A stretch of 52,086 bases of DNA from Porticoccus sp965660005 (lineage in GTDB: Bacteria > Pseudomonadota > Gammaproteobacteria > Pseudomonadales > Porticoccaceae). Positions 36,280-45,225 of the stretch are shown one piece after another; positions within the stretch are counted from its first letter, which is position 1; the number at the start of each line of letters is the position of its first letter. Under the pieces are notes generated by a model. The model saw only the letters and a program-made list of their open reading frames with translations. It did no database searches and was not told the origin of the DNA. Position numbers and translations under genes: made by a program. Location: positions 1 through 52,086 of the forward strand of contig NZ_CBFHYF010000012.1 in the NCBI RefSeq assembly GCF_965660005.1. Direction: 5' to 3'.

Positions 36280-37602
36280 TTGTTTTTTGAGCGTCCTGAA
36301 TCTGGTGAAACCGCCATTCTGGTTCATTTGATGATTGGGACTGAAAATGAGCCTGAAGACCCCCGGGAGTTTGAAGAGCTGGTGTTGTCCGCCGGTGGTG
36401 ATCCCGTTGCTCTTGTGACGGGACAGCGCAATGCACCCCATCCTAAATATTTTGTGGGTACAGGGAAGCTGGACGAGTTGGCGGCACTGGTCATTGACGC
36501 CTGCGCCGAACTGGTTATTTTCAACCACAACCTTTCGCCCAGTCAGGAACGCAATCTTGAGGCTGTTCTGAAATGCAGGGTACTTGATCGCACCGGTCTG
36601 ATTCTCGACATTTTTGCCCAGCGAGCGCGGACCCACGAGGGTAAGTTGCAGGTTGAGCTCGCACAATTGCAGCATATGTCTACCCGGTTGGTGCGCGGCT
36701 GGACTCACCTTGAGCGACAAAAAGGTGGTATTGGCCTGAGAGGGCCGGGTGAAACCCAGTTGGAAACCGACCGTCGCTTATTGCGGAACAGAATCAAGTC
36801 TATTCTCGGTCGTTTGGACAAGGTTCGTCGACAGCGGGATCAGGGTCGCCGCTCGCGGTTGAGAGCAGAGATGCCCACCATATCCCTGGTGGGTTACACC
36901 AATGCCGGAAAATCCACACTCTTCAATCGGCTCGCGGATGCTGAGGTCTATGCGGCCAATCAGCTTTTTGCCACGCTGGATCCCACCATGCGCCGTATTG
37001 ATGTGAGCGGCTTCGGGTCTGTTGTACTTGCGGACACAGTGGGTTTTATCAGTCACCTGCCCCACAAGTTGGTAGAGGCTTTCCGGGCCACCCTGGAAGA
37101 AGCAGCAAGTGCGTCCCTGTTGTTGCACATAGTCGATACGCACAGTGATGAGCGGTCAACTAACATTGCACGGGTGAATGAGGTGCTGTGCGAGATAGGG
37201 GCTTTGGAACTGCCGACTTTAATGGTATATAACAAGATTGATTTGCTGGAGAACGCCACGCCGCGCCTGGAGTATGATGAATCAGGCAAACCGGTGTCAG
37301 TCTGGCTCTCAGCCCAGACTGGCGAGGGTTGCGATTTATTGATCCAGGCGATTGCATCGTTGCTGAGCAGCGATATTGTTCATGAAACCTACCGGTTGTC
37401 GCCCAGTATGGGCCGTTTTCGCGCCATGCTGTATGAGCGCAAAGCAGTGCTTGCAGAGTCTCAGGCCGACAATGGCAACGTGCTGGTGGAAGTCTGTATG
37501 CCAAGGCCGGATTTTTACCGCCTGCTGCAGTCCGAACAACTGACGCCTGACGATTTGCAATGGCAGCCTTCCCAGAGCCCTCCTGACGCCAGGCTTCACT
37601 GA
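36280..37602 (+). CDS. hflX: Ribosome-splitting GTPase HflX
   Basis: Heat-shock and stress GTPase that dissociates stalled ribosomes. The 440-residue protein has the N-terminal HflX domain (about 15-195, ending in the family signature KGGIGLRGPGETQLETDRR). The GTPase domain follows, with G1 GYTNAGKSTLFN, G3 DTVGFISHLP and G4 NKIDLLE. The start is TTG 36280 (MFFERPESGE), preceded by GGAG at good spacing, and it matches family N-termini. It is part of hfq-hflX-hflK-hflC. Confidence 0.96.
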   Translation: MFFERPESGETAILVHLMIGTENEPEDPREFEELVLSAGGDPVALVTGQRNAPHPKYFVGTGKLDELAALVIDACAELVIFNHNLSPSQERNLEAVLKCRVLDRTGLILDIFAQRARTHEGKLQVELAQLQHMSTRLVRGWTHLERQKGGIGLRGPGETQLETDRRLLRNRIKSILGRLDKVRRQRDQGRRSRLRAEMPTISLVGYTNAGKSTLFNRLADAEVYAANQLFATLDPTMRRIDVSGFGSVVLADTVGFISHLPHKLVEAFRATLEEAASASLLLHIVDTHSDERSTNIARVNEVLCEIGALELPTLMVYNKIDLLENATPRLEYDESGKPVSVWLSAQTGEGCDLLIQAIASLLSSDIVHETYRLSPSMGRFRAMLYERKAVLAESQADNGNVLVEVCMPRPDFYRLLQSEQLTPDDLQWQPSQSPPDARLH

Positions 37603-37619
37603 CGGTATGTGATTCGTCC

Positions 37620-37640
37620 GGTCGTGCATCCGGCCCTTTT
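37620..37640 (+). terminator. Weak terminator-like hairpin after hflX
   Basis: GGTCG (37620-37624) pairs with CGGCC (37631-37635) over a six-base loop, followed by C and four T. The short stem and short T tract suggest partial termination at most. Confidence 0.3.
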
Positions 37641-37752
37641 GCATAATGGAACGGTTTTTTTTCGCCTGATTAAACGCCTTAAGCGTGGTATTTAAACGGT
37701 GGGTTGGTACAATCGTCGGTCGCGAACAACCCTTCAGTATACGGAGAAACAT

Positions 37753-38883
37753 ATGGCCTGGAATGAGCCTGGCGGTGGTAAAGATCCCTGGGGCACGAAC
37801 AATGCAGGCGGTGGCCCACCTGATCTCGATGAGGCGATCAATAAGTTGCGTGCCCGTTTCAGCAAGTTATTCGGTGGCTCTGGTGATGGCGGCAAAAACG
37901 GTTCCAGTGGCGGCTCGATAGCAGTCGTTCTCGCTGTTTTGGTGATCGGTTGGGGGCTGTTCGGCTTCTATCAGGTGGATGAGAAGGAGCAGGCTGTCGT
38001 ACTGCGACTGGGTAAATACCTGGACACGGTAGGATCCGGACTGCACTGGAATCCACCCCTGATTGACCGCGTCACCAAAGTGCGTGTCACGGAAGAGCGC
38101 CAATACACATCACTGGGGCAAATGCTCACGCTGGATGAAAACATCGTCGAGCTGCCATTGGTGGTCCAGTATAACGTCAATGATGTCAAAGCCTTTGTGC
38201 TCAATATCAGGGATCCAGAAGCCAGTCTGCGCCATGCCTCGGACGGTGCCCTTCGCCATGTGGTTGGGAGTACCAGACTGAACGACGTGGTTTCCAGCGG
38301 CCGTGAGAAAGTCGGTGATGATGTCAAAGTCCGATTACAACAGTATCTTGATGGTTATGGTTCTGGCATTCTGGTGCGAAAAATCAATATTCAGGAGGCC
38401 AAACCGCCTGCTGAGGTGAAAGCCGCTTACGATGATGTGATCAAGGCCCGTGAAGATCAGGAAAGGCTGGTCAATGAAGCGCAATCCTATGCCAACGGCA
38501 TTATCCCCGAAGCCCGGGGTAAGGCTCAGCGTATGATCGAAGAGGCGTTGGCCTATCGTGAACAAGTGGTGGCTGAAGCGCAGGGTGAAACGCGGCGTTT
38601 TGAAGCGCTCCTGACGGAGTATCAAAAAGCGCCGGAGGTGACTCGGCAGAGGCTCTACCTGGATTCGGTGCAGCAGGTTATGAGTGAAAGTTCCAAAGTT
38701 CTGGTAGATGTTGAAGGTGGCAACAATATGTTGTATCTGCCACTGGATAAAATTATTGATAAAGGTGCTGCGGTTAGCCAGCCAGCCACCTTGAGGAGCA
38801 GTGATTTGAACAGCATTGCCGATGAGGTCATGAATCGTATCAGGCAGGAAAATTCCTCTACCCCCCGAAGAGAGGTGCGCTGA
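37753..38883 (+). CDS. hflK: FtsH protease regulator HflK
   Basis: SPFH/prohibitin-family protein that forms a periplasmic cage with HflC around FtsH. The 376-residue protein has a Gly-rich cytoplasmic start, one TM at about 53-75 (SIAVVLAVLVIGWGLFGFY), an SPFH domain (about 75-260) and a long helical region rich in Glu/Arg to the C-terminus. The ATG at 37753 has CGGAGA upstream; an in-frame extension begins at 37699. It overlaps hflC by one base (TGATG). Confidence 0.96.
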   Translation: MAWNEPGGGKDPWGTNNAGGGPPDLDEAINKLRARFSKLFGGSGDGGKNGSSGGSIAVVLAVLVIGWGLFGFYQVDEKEQAVVLRLGKYLDTVGSGLHWNPPLIDRVTKVRVTEERQYTSLGQMLTLDENIVELPLVVQYNVNDVKAFVLNIRDPEASLRHASDGALRHVVGSTRLNDVVSSGREKVGDDVKVRLQQYLDGYGSGILVRKINIQEAKPPAEVKAAYDDVIKAREDQERLVNEAQSYANGIIPEARGKAQRMIEEALAYREQVVAEAQGETRRFEALLTEYQKAPEVTRQRLYLDSVQQVMSESSKVLVDVEGGNNMLYLPLDKIIDKGAAVSQPATLRSSDLNSIADEVMNRIRQENSSTPRREVR

Positions 38884-39755
38884 TGACTAATCGTTCAACA
38901 GGTTTGCTGGTATTGCTGGCAGCCGTATTGTTTTTGGTGAGCAGCTCCCTTTATGTGGTTTCCGAAACTGAAAGGGCTGTTAAATTGAGGTTTGGCCGCT
39001 TGATAGATGTCGATATCCAGCCCGGTTTGCATGTAAAAATCCCCGTTGCCGAAAAGATCCGCAAGTTTGACGCGCGGGTGTTGACGCTTGATGCCGAGCC
39101 ATCCAGTTTTTTTACCTCTGAGAGAAAACGTCTGATCGTGGATGCCTATACAAAATGGCGGATAGTCGATGTGGACACTTACTACAAATCCACCGGCGGT
39201 GATGAAGCGGTTGCCCATAACCGTTTGTCTAGCCGGGTAAACGACGGACTTCGCAACCAGTTTGGTGAGCGGACACTCCACGAGGTGGTCTCTGGAGAAC
39301 GCGATTCCCTGATGGATAACATCAAAGCCGGGCTGAATTCCACAGTGCGGCTCTCATTGGGCATTGAAATAGTTGATGTTCGGGTCAAACGGATTGACCT
39401 GCCCTCTGAAGTGAGTGGTCAGGTCTTCAGTCGCATGAAAGCCGAGCGGGAAAAAGAGGCACGGGAGCTTCGCTCAAGGGGCGTGGAAGCGGCGGAAAAA
39501 ATTCGTGCCGATGCTGATAGGCAGCGAACCATCCTCATGGCCAATGCCTACCGTGAAGCCGAGGAGTCGAGGGGTGAGGGTGATGCCGAGGCCACCGCTA
39601 CCTATGCTGAAGCCTTTAGCAAAGATCCCGAGTTCTATGCATTTCAGCGTAGCTTGAAGGCCTACACTGAATCCTTCAACAGCAAGGGTGACGTGCTGCT
39701 GGTTGATCCTGACAGCGATTTCTTTCGCTACCTGAACAGTCAGCAGGGGAGGTAA
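38883..39755 (+). CDS. hflC: FtsH protease regulator HflC
   Basis: Partner of HflK in the HflKC complex that modulates FtsH proteolysis. The 290-residue protein has an N-terminal signal-anchor (6-24, GLLVLLAAVLFLVSSSLYV), an SPFH domain (about 25-190) with RFGRLIDVDIQPGLHVKIP, and a helical tail with EKEARELRSRGVEAAEKIR. The one-base overlap with hflK indicates coupled translation. A hairpin (39764-39784) and a strong terminator (39867-39887) lie downstream. Confidence 0.97.
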   Translation: MTNRSTGLLVLLAAVLFLVSSSLYVVSETERAVKLRFGRLIDVDIQPGLHVKIPVAEKIRKFDARVLTLDAEPSSFFTSERKRLIVDAYTKWRIVDVDTYYKSTGGDEAVAHNRLSSRVNDGLRNQFGERTLHEVVSGERDSLMDNIKAGLNSTVRLSLGIEIVDVRVKRIDLPSEVSGQVFSRMKAEREKEARELRSRGVEAAEKIRADADRQRTILMANAYREAEESRGEGDAEATATYAEAFSKDPEFYAFQRSLKAYTESFNSKGDVLLVDPDSDFFRYLNSQQGR

Positions 39756-39763
39756 CCTGTACG

Positions 39764-39784
39764 GGGGGTCTTTTTCTGACCCCT
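39764..39784 (+). repeat. Hairpin directly after hflC
   Basis: GGGGTC (39765-39770) pairs with GACCCC (39778-39783), with a G-U at the base, around a T-rich loop; no T tract follows. It is more likely a 3'-end-protecting or RNA-processing hairpin than a terminator. Confidence 0.5.
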
Positions 39785-39866
39785 CGAATGCAGAAGCTCC
39801 TTAATTGTCAGGCAGGCAAAACAAAAAATGCAGCAGTGCACCAGATGGGGTGATAAACTACCACGG

Positions 39867-39887
39867 CCGGGATCGCCCGGTTTTTTT
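39867..39887 (+). terminator. Strong Rho-independent terminator upstream of the DUF2065 gene
   Basis: CCGGG (39867-39871), loop ATCG, CCCGG (39876-39880), then seven T (39881-39887). It closes the hfq-hflXKC transcript and lies only 20 bases before the DUF2065 start codon. Confidence 0.85.
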
Positions 39888-39907
39888 GTGGCCGGCAGGA
39901 TGATGGT

Positions 39908-40096
39908 ATGTGGGTATATTTGGCCAAAGCATTTTGTCTGATGTTGGTGTTGGAGGGCATCATGCCCTTTCTGGCGCCGGGGCGATGGCGCAATATGGCA
40001 ACATTGCTGGCGCAGGTGAACGACCGCAGTATGAGAATGATGGGCCTGCTCAGCATGTTGCTCGGGGCTGGAACTTTATATTTTATTAACGGGTAG
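39908..40096 (+). CDS. DUF2065 (YjeT-family) small inner-membrane protein
   Basis: A 62-residue protein with two hydrophobic segments (about 2-24 and 42-60) separated by a short basic loop (APGRWRNMATLL). The YjeT/DUF2065 family is regularly found between hflC and hisZ/purA; its molecular role is unknown. The stop codon overlaps the hisZ region (TAG at 40094-40096, hisZ start three bases on), so the two are probably co-translated. Confidence 0.85.
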   Translation: MWVYLAKAFCLMLVLEGIMPFLAPGRWRNMATLLAQVNDRSMRMMGLLSMLLGAGTLYFING

Positions 40097-40098
40097 TG

Positions 40099-41280
40099 AT
40101 GATGACTGTTGCTGATCGCTGGTTGTTGCCTGATGGCATTGAAGAAATACTTCCCAATCAGGCGCTACAGATTGAACGGTTGCGTCGTCAGGTGCTTGAT
40201 TTGTATCACAGTTGGGGTTACGACTTGGTGATACCTCCTTTGGTTGAATTCACTGAATCGTTACTGAGTGGAACCGGCTCTGATCTGGATTTGATGACTT
40301 TCAAGGTAACGGACCAGATCAGTGGCCGGATGATGGGTATTCGTGCCGATATGACACCCCAAACCAGTCGTATGGATGCCCATAGCCTTCGGCGCAATGG
40401 CCCCAGTCGTCTTTGTTATGCCGGTACCGTTCTTTACACCCGTCCCAAACAGGCGCTGGAAAGTCGATCGCCCATTCAAATCGGTGTGGAGCTTTATGGC
40501 GAGCCGGGCCTCGAGGCGGATATCGAAGTGATCAGTTTGATGGTGGAGACGTTGCGCCTTGCTGGGCTCGGCACGCCACAACTCGACCTTGGCCACGTCG
40601 GAATCTATGCCAGTCTGCTTGAATCAGCTGCGCTGCCAGCTGATCGTGAAGCTGAGCTATTCGATTTACTTCAGCGCAAAGCAGTTCCAGAGCTCGATGC
40701 ATGGCTGGTGAAGCACCTGGGCAATACAGAAATTGCGTTGATGATTCGTGCATTGGCTGGTCTTGCAGGCGACGCCTCAGTGTTGGATCGTGCCCGTGAG
40801 TTGTTTGCCGAGGCCCCTGCCGAAGTGGAGCTGGCGCTGGATGAATTGCAGGCTGTTGTCAGTGCACTGGGCGAAAGGTGCCCCGATTTGGATCTCTATC
40901 TCGATTTGAGTGAGTTGCGCGGCTATCACTATCACACGGGCATCGTGTTTGCCGCCTATGCCCAGGGGCTTGGGCAGGCCATTGGCAATGGCGGGCGCTA
41001 CGATCACGTCGGCAAAGGCTTTGGTCGTTCCCGGCCTGCCACTGGATTTAATATGAGTCTACAGTCGTTGGCCAAGGTGGTGTTGTCCGAGGCTGTCGCA
41101 GGGGGTATTTATGCCCCTGTTAGTGAAGACCCCGGTTGGCGAAAAGCCATAGCAGCCTTGCGCTCCAGCGGTGAGCGAGTGGTCTGCGGCTTTCCGGGCC
41201 AGGAGCCGGATTATCAGGAGTTACATTGTGATCGCCAGCTGGTGTGGCTGGATGGCAATTATAAAATCACTGCAGTTTGA
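40099..41280 (+). CDS. hisZ: ATP phosphoribosyltransferase regulatory subunit HisZ
   Basis: HisRS-like protein that lacks tRNA charging and serves as the regulatory partner of short-form HisG, the first enzyme of histidine synthesis. It has about 393 residues. The class II synthetase fold is seen in FTESLLSGTGSDLDLMTFK, the motif 2 region GPSRLCYAGTVLYTRP, and a motif 3-like GNGGRYDHVGKGFGRSRPA. It lacks the anticodon-binding domain. Start candidates are GTG 40096, ATG 40099 and ATG 40102. A short-form hisG should exist elsewhere in the genome. Confidence 0.94.
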   Translation: MMTVADRWLLPDGIEEILPNQALQIERLRRQVLDLYHSWGYDLVIPPLVEFTESLLSGTGSDLDLMTFKVTDQISGRMMGIRADMTPQTSRMDAHSLRRNGPSRLCYAGTVLYTRPKQALESRSPIQIGVELYGEPGLEADIEVISLMVETLRLAGLGTPQLDLGHVGIYASLLESAALPADREAELFDLLQRKAVPELDAWLVKHLGNTEIALMIRALAGLAGDASVLDRARELFAEAPAEVELALDELQAVVSALGERCPDLDLYLDLSELRGYHYHTGIVFAAYAQGLGQAIGNGGRYDHVGKGFGRSRPATGFNMSLQSLAKVVLSEAVAGGIYAPVSEDPGWRKAIAALRSSGERVVCGFPGQEPDYQELHCDRQLVWLDGNYKITAV

Positions 41281-41307
41281 CCATTAGTATCAGGGTTAGA
41301 AAAACAC

Positions 41308-42603
41308 ATGGGAAAGAATGTCGTGGTGCTGGGCACCCAGTGGGGCGATGAAGGCAAAGGCAAAATTGTCGATCTGCTCACCGATCAGGCGGCTGTGGTA
41401 GTCCGTTTTCAGGGGGGGCACAATGCCGGCCATACTCTGGTCATCGAGGGCAAGAAAACAGTTCTCCACCTGATACCCTCGGGTATTCTCAGAGATAATG
41501 TGACCTGCTTGATTGGCAATGGCGTGGTGTTGTCGCCCGAGGCGTTGTTGCATGAAATCTGTGAGTTGGAGGATAAAGGCGTACCCGTTAGGGATCGCCT
41601 TCGGTTGTCTCCTGCCTGCCCATTGATATTGCCTATCCATGTGGCTTTGGATCAGGCCCGGGAGCGTGCCAGGGGTGATGCCAAAATAGGTACCACTGGC
41701 CGCGGGATCGGCCCGGCCTATGAAGATAAAGTGGCGCGGAGAGGTATTCGTCTTGGCGAATTATTCAATCGGGCGCTGTTTGCCGACAAACTGAAAAGCT
41801 TGATGGAATACCATAATTTCATGCTCACGGATTTCTATCATGAGCAGCCAGTCAGTTATGAAGAAACCTTGAAGCAATCAATTACCTGGGTAGAAGAGCT
41901 GGCACCCATGTTGGCGGATGTTACCGGGTTGCTACATGAGGCCCGTGAAGTGGGTGACAATATCATGTTCGAAGGGGCCCAGGGTTCGTTGCTGGATATC
42001 GATCACGGCACGTATCCCTACGTGACCTCCTCCAATACCACCGCCGGTGGTACGGCCACTGGCAGTGGTTTTGGTCCGCTATATCTGGACTATGTGCTGG
42101 GCATTACAAAAGCCTACACCACCCGGGTTGGGTCTGGTCCGTTTCCGACGGAACTGTTTGATACGATAGGCAGGCATCTGGGTCAAAAAGGCCATGAGTT
42201 TGGTGCGACGACCGGTCGTGAACGCCGCTGTGGCTGGTTCGACGCTGTAGCCCTGAAACAGGCCATTCGTATCAATTCTATATCCGGGATTTGTTTGACC
42301 AAACTGGATGTGCTTGACGGTATTGAAACCATAAAATTGTGTATCGCCTATCGGAACATCAATGGCAATGAAGTGATTACACCGAGCCATGCTGATGATT
42401 ACGAGAAACTGGTTCCCATTTATGAAGAGATGCCCGGTTGGCATGAATCAACTGTTGGAGCTAAATCCCTGGAAGAACTGCCTGTGAATGCCCGTGCCTA
42501 TATCGCCCGTATCGAAACGATTCTTCGTACGCCGGTGGATATTATTTCAACTGGGCCGGACCGGGTTGAAACGATTGTCCTGCGCCATCCCTTTGGTAGT
42601 TAA
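41308..42603 (+). CDS. purA: Adenylosuccinate synthetase
   Basis: Joins IMP and aspartate using GTP, committing purines to AMP. The 431-residue protein has the N-terminal loop GTQWGDEGKGKIVD (catalytic Asp, P-loop). GGHNAGHTLV, TTGRGIGPAYEDK and TTGRERRCGWFD are IMP- and Asp-binding signatures, and the guanine-specific TKLDVLDG lies near the end. It follows hisZ by 27 bases, the order found in many gammaproteobacteria. In Pseudomonas rnr usually follows; here a CBS gene does. Confidence 0.98.
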   Translation: MGKNVVVLGTQWGDEGKGKIVDLLTDQAAVVVRFQGGHNAGHTLVIEGKKTVLHLIPSGILRDNVTCLIGNGVVLSPEALLHEICELEDKGVPVRDRLRLSPACPLILPIHVALDQARERARGDAKIGTTGRGIGPAYEDKVARRGIRLGELFNRALFADKLKSLMEYHNFMLTDFYHEQPVSYEETLKQSITWVEELAPMLADVTGLLHEAREVGDNIMFEGAQGSLLDIDHGTYPYVTSSNTTAGGTATGSGFGPLYLDYVLGITKAYTTRVGSGPFPTELFDTIGRHLGQKGHEFGATTGRERRCGWFDAVALKQAIRINSISGICLTKLDVLDGIETIKLCIAYRNINGNEVITPSHADDYEKLVPIYEEMPGWHESTVGAKSLEELPVNARAYIARIETILRTPVDIISTGPDRVETIVLRHPFGS

Positions 42604-42705
42604 TCCAGTGTGTAAAGAAAGGGTCCCTTTTGTATCGATAAAAGGTTTCCGGCTATCTGATTCTCTATTAAGCTAAAAACAGTAGACATAAGAAGGTTTC
42701 TGTTT

Positions 42706-43116
42706 ATGCTGAATTCAGTAGAACTCAAGGATTACATGCTTCCCAACCCGGTTAAAGTCAATCAACGAGATGACTTGTTTGTTGCCATTGATATGATTGT
42801 TAGCAATAAAATTTCCGGGCTATGTGTGGTGGATGATGACAATAACCTGGTAGGTGTGCTGTCCGAGACGGATTGCTTAAAAGCCATTCTGGGTGCCAGA
42901 TATAATCAGGAAAGCAGTGTTGGTCCAGTGCGCGATGTGATGACTCGCGATGTATTCACCGTAACACTCCAGGCCGATATAGTGGATGTCGCCCAGCAAA
43001 TGATGAATCGTGGTTTTCGCCGTTGCCCGGTCCTCGACAAGGGCAAGCTGGTGGGGCAGATCACCTGCAGACAGTTGCTGAACGGTGTTGGAAAGTTTTC
43101 CGAAAAGCACATTTGA
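42706..43116 (+). CDS. Small CBS-pair protein
   Basis: A 136-residue cytoplasmic protein made only of two CBS domains (about 9-65 and 75-130). Signatures are ISGLCVVDDDNNLVGVLSE and FRRCPVLDKGKLVGQITCR. Stand-alone CBS pairs bind adenine nucleotides (AMP, ATP, SAM) in other proteins; the partner here is unknown. No catalytic domain is present. The upstream gap (42604-42705) has no clear promoter and a palindrome AAAGGGTCCCTTT. Confidence 0.85.
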   Translation: MLNSVELKDYMLPNPVKVNQRDDLFVAIDMIVSNKISGLCVVDDDNNLVGVLSETDCLKAILGARYNQESSVGPVRDVMTRDVFTVTLQADIVDVAQQMMNRGFRRCPVLDKGKLVGQITCRQLLNGVGKFSEKHI

Positions 43117-43182
43117 GGAAGGACGTTTGAGCCTTCTTTGACTACCCATTCGTCAAATAGCCGTTCACCCCGAGGAGAAATC

Positions 43183-43560
43183 ATGTTTCGATCGAAGGCT
43201 GTTCTTTTGGTCATGCTGTCTTTGCTGACCAGTGGAGTCGTGGTTGCCGGAGAGGACCGCCCTGAGCATTTCAAAGGATTGCCCGCTGATACTCTGGTCC
43301 AGGCGGTGGCCAATTTTTCCCAGTACAACAGGGAGCTTGAAGTATTTATACAGCAGGACAATTTGACACCACAGGATATGCACGAGGTGCATATGCTCAC
43401 TTATACACTGGAAAATGCATTGGCCAAAATCCAGGCTGAGCTCATTGCGCTGGCTGAGCCCCTGGAAGCGGTGCATCTTGCTTCAGAGCGTGCTGAACCT
43501 GAAACCGTCAAAACCCAGGGTAGGGTTTATCTGGACAATGCGCGCCAGATCATCGAGTAA
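43183..43560 (+). CDS. Small exported alpha-helical protein of unknown function
   Basis: A 125-residue protein with a signal peptide (about 1-22, VLLVMLSLLTSGVVVAGE). The mature part is acidic and mostly helical, with no cysteine or known catalytic motif. It may belong to a small gammaproteobacterial exported family (DUF6746-like, from memory and unsure). GAGGAG lies before ATG 43183; upstream in-frame codons from 43138 are ignored. No partner is obvious; neighbours are the CBS gene and the NIF3-like gene. Confidence 0.75.
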   Translation: MFRSKAVLLVMLSLLTSGVVVAGEDRPEHFKGLPADTLVQAVANFSQYNRELEVFIQQDNLTPQDMHEVHMLTYTLENALAKIQAELIALAEPLEAVHLASERAEPETVKTQGRVYLDNARQIIE

Positions 43561-43601
43561 ACCGCTTCACATATGCCGATATCCGGAAAACAGGGGATGT
43601 G

Positions 43602-43919
43602 ATGTATAAGCTGGTTTTTTATGTGCCCATTGACCACCTGGAACCAGTGAAACAGGCGGTGTTTGCCACCGGAGCAGGAAAAATTGGCGAGTATGAGAGC
43701 TGCTGCTGGCAAGTGCTGGGTGTCGGTCAGTTTCGTCCGCTTGCCGGTAGTGCTCCCTACTTGGGCAGAGTGGGTAGTTTGGCTGAGGTTGAGGAATACC
43801 GTGTTGAACTGGTTTGTGACGATGCCACAATAAAACAGGCAATTCGTGCGCTGACCATTGCACACCCCTATGAAGAGCCCGCCTATGACGTATGGAGGCT
43901 GGCAGACTTCGACCTCTAA
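43602..43919 (+). CDS. Single-domain NIF3/YqfO-like protein
   Basis: A 105-residue protein matching the small NGG1p-interacting-factor-3 (YqfO insert) type. VPIDHLEPVKQAVFATGAGKIG and the C-terminal AHPYEEPAYDVWRL are its characteristic parts. It looks like the CutA-like insert domain of larger NIF3 proteins, without the metal-binding DUF34 halves. Function unknown. The start is ATG 43602 or the adjacent GTG 43599. It converges on the NUDIX gene with a four-base overlap. Confidence 0.82.
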   Translation: MYKLVFYVPIDHLEPVKQAVFATGAGKIGEYESCCWQVLGVGQFRPLAGSAPYLGRVGSLAEVEEYRVELVCDDATIKQAIRALTIAHPYEEPAYDVWRLADFDL

Positions 43920-44476
43920 TCTGTTGTCTTGTGCAGTGAGTAAAGCCGCGATGTAATAATATCCGTGTGGACTGTCGACAGGCCCTGCTTTAAATCTGCA
44001 AAATGGTGTTTCAGCGCGGTGGTGATCACGGGAAAAGCCAGTGCTGCCCAGGGAATATCTGTCTCGCTGAACAGCCTGGCTTCCAGTGACTCCTCACCGG
44101 TGCCGAAATCCTCATTCTGTAACGCCCCCCGATAAAGGATATAGACCTGATTGATATGGGGAATATCATAAATACCGCTCAGTTTCGGCTCGTTCAGTGT
44201 TGCCAGTGCTTCTTCCCGGCATTCCCGCAGGGCACCCTGAAGTACCGTTTCGCCATTTTCAAGAAAACCCGCTGGCAGAGTCCACATGCCGTAGCGGGGC
44301 TCAATGGCCCGTCTGCATAGCAGCACCCTGTCATCTACAGTCGGAATACAGCCTGATATGACCCGGGGATTCTGATAGTGAATCGTATCGCAATGATCGC
44401 AGACATGACGTTTTCGATTATCTCCGGCAGGGATTTTGAAGTTGACCGGTTTGCCACACTGACCACAGAAATTCAT
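43916..44476 (-). CDS. NUDIX hydrolase with N-terminal zinc ribbon
   Basis: Protein of 186 residues (200 if the upstream start at 44518 is used). The N-terminal zinc ribbon (CGQC and CDHC) precedes the NUDIX domain. The box GFLENGETVLQGALRECREEA (GX5EX7REX2EE pattern) is intact. Zinc-ribbon NUDIX proteins include NADH pyrophosphatase-like enzymes and nucleotide or ADP-ribose hydrolases; the exact substrate is not predictable. The start is chosen at MNFCGQCGK, which begins the zinc ribbon; no clear ribosome-binding site is seen for either start. Confidence 0.85.
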   Translation of the reverse strand: MNFCGQCGKPVNFKIPAGDNRKRHVCDHCDTIHYQNPRVISGCIPTVDDRVLLCRRAIEPRYGMWTLPAGFLENGETVLQGALRECREEALATLNEPKLSGIYDIPHINQVYILYRGALQNEDFGTGEESLEARLFSETDIPWAALAFPVITTALKHHFADLKQGLSTVHTDIITSRLYSLHKTTD

Positions 44477-44549
44477 AGGCACTTTTACGTTATACGGGGA
44501 AAATAATTGTTTCGGCAATCAGCGCCGATAAGGGTAGGATAACAGGGCT

Positions 44550-45164
44550 ATGTTAAAACGGATTACCGAAAGTTTAAATGCCATGCCGGTCGACCGGATC
44601 AGACCTTTCGGAGAGCAGCAACTTGAGGCGGCGATCCTGATTGCCCTGACCCGCGAGCCAGACAATCCAAAAATAATTTTTACCAAGCGAGCAGAGCATC
44701 TGAACTCTCACCGGGGACAAGTGGCATTTCCCGGTGGTAAGTGGGAACCTGGCGATGAGGATCTACTGGTGACGGCTCTGCGGGAAACGTGGGAGGAAAT
44801 TGATCTGCCGCCGAAAAAGGTACAGGTCATTGCGGGGTTACCAGTCAGCCGAACACGTCAGTTGATGGGGGTGAAACCCTATGTGGGTTTGATCGAAGCC
44901 GGCCTGCCGCTGATAGCCAATCCCGAGGAGCTGGATGCGGTATTTGAAGTTCCTGTGGCTTACTTTCTGGACCCCCGCAACCTGACTGTGGATTATTTTG
45001 TCGGTCCGGACTATGCGCTCAACATGCCCTGTTTTATTTATGATGATTACCGCATCTGGGGTTTTTCACTGGTGGTTCTGACCGATTTTCTCAATCTTGC
45101 TCTCGATGCCGGTATTCGGCTGGTCTATCCGGACTGCTCTGGTCTGAGGCCGACATCCCGATAA
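44550..45164 (+). CDS. CoA pyrophosphatase-type NUDIX hydrolase (NudL-like)
   Basis: A 204-residue enzyme likely hydrolysing CoA or related dinucleotides at the pyrophosphate bond. The CoA-subfamily signature HLNSHRGQVAFPGGKWE leads into the NUDIX box (GGKWEPGDEDLLVTALRETW then EE). It diverges from the zinc-ribbon NUDIX gene with a short gap. DUF1289 follows closely. Confidence 0.88.
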   Translation: MLKRITESLNAMPVDRIRPFGEQQLEAAILIALTREPDNPKIIFTKRAEHLNSHRGQVAFPGGKWEPGDEDLLVTALRETWEEIDLPPKKVQVIAGLPVSRTRQLMGVKPYVGLIEAGLPLIANPEELDAVFEVPVAYFLDPRNLTVDYFVGPDYALNMPCFIYDDYRIWGFSLVVLTDFLNLALDAGIRLVYPDCSGLRPTSR

Positions 45165-45225
45165 CTTGCAATTTCACGCCTCCCGGCTCGATAATTGCCG
45201 GATTAGAGAGGCAAACGTTTTAGGC

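Noticed and set aside
42604..42705. Possible tRNA or terminator after purA
   Set aside because: No cloverleaf can be drawn; AAAGGGTCCCTTT has no loop and a short T run.
43117..43140. GAAGG/CCTTC hairpin after the CBS gene as terminator
   Set aside because: Five-base stem with only three T; too weak to call.
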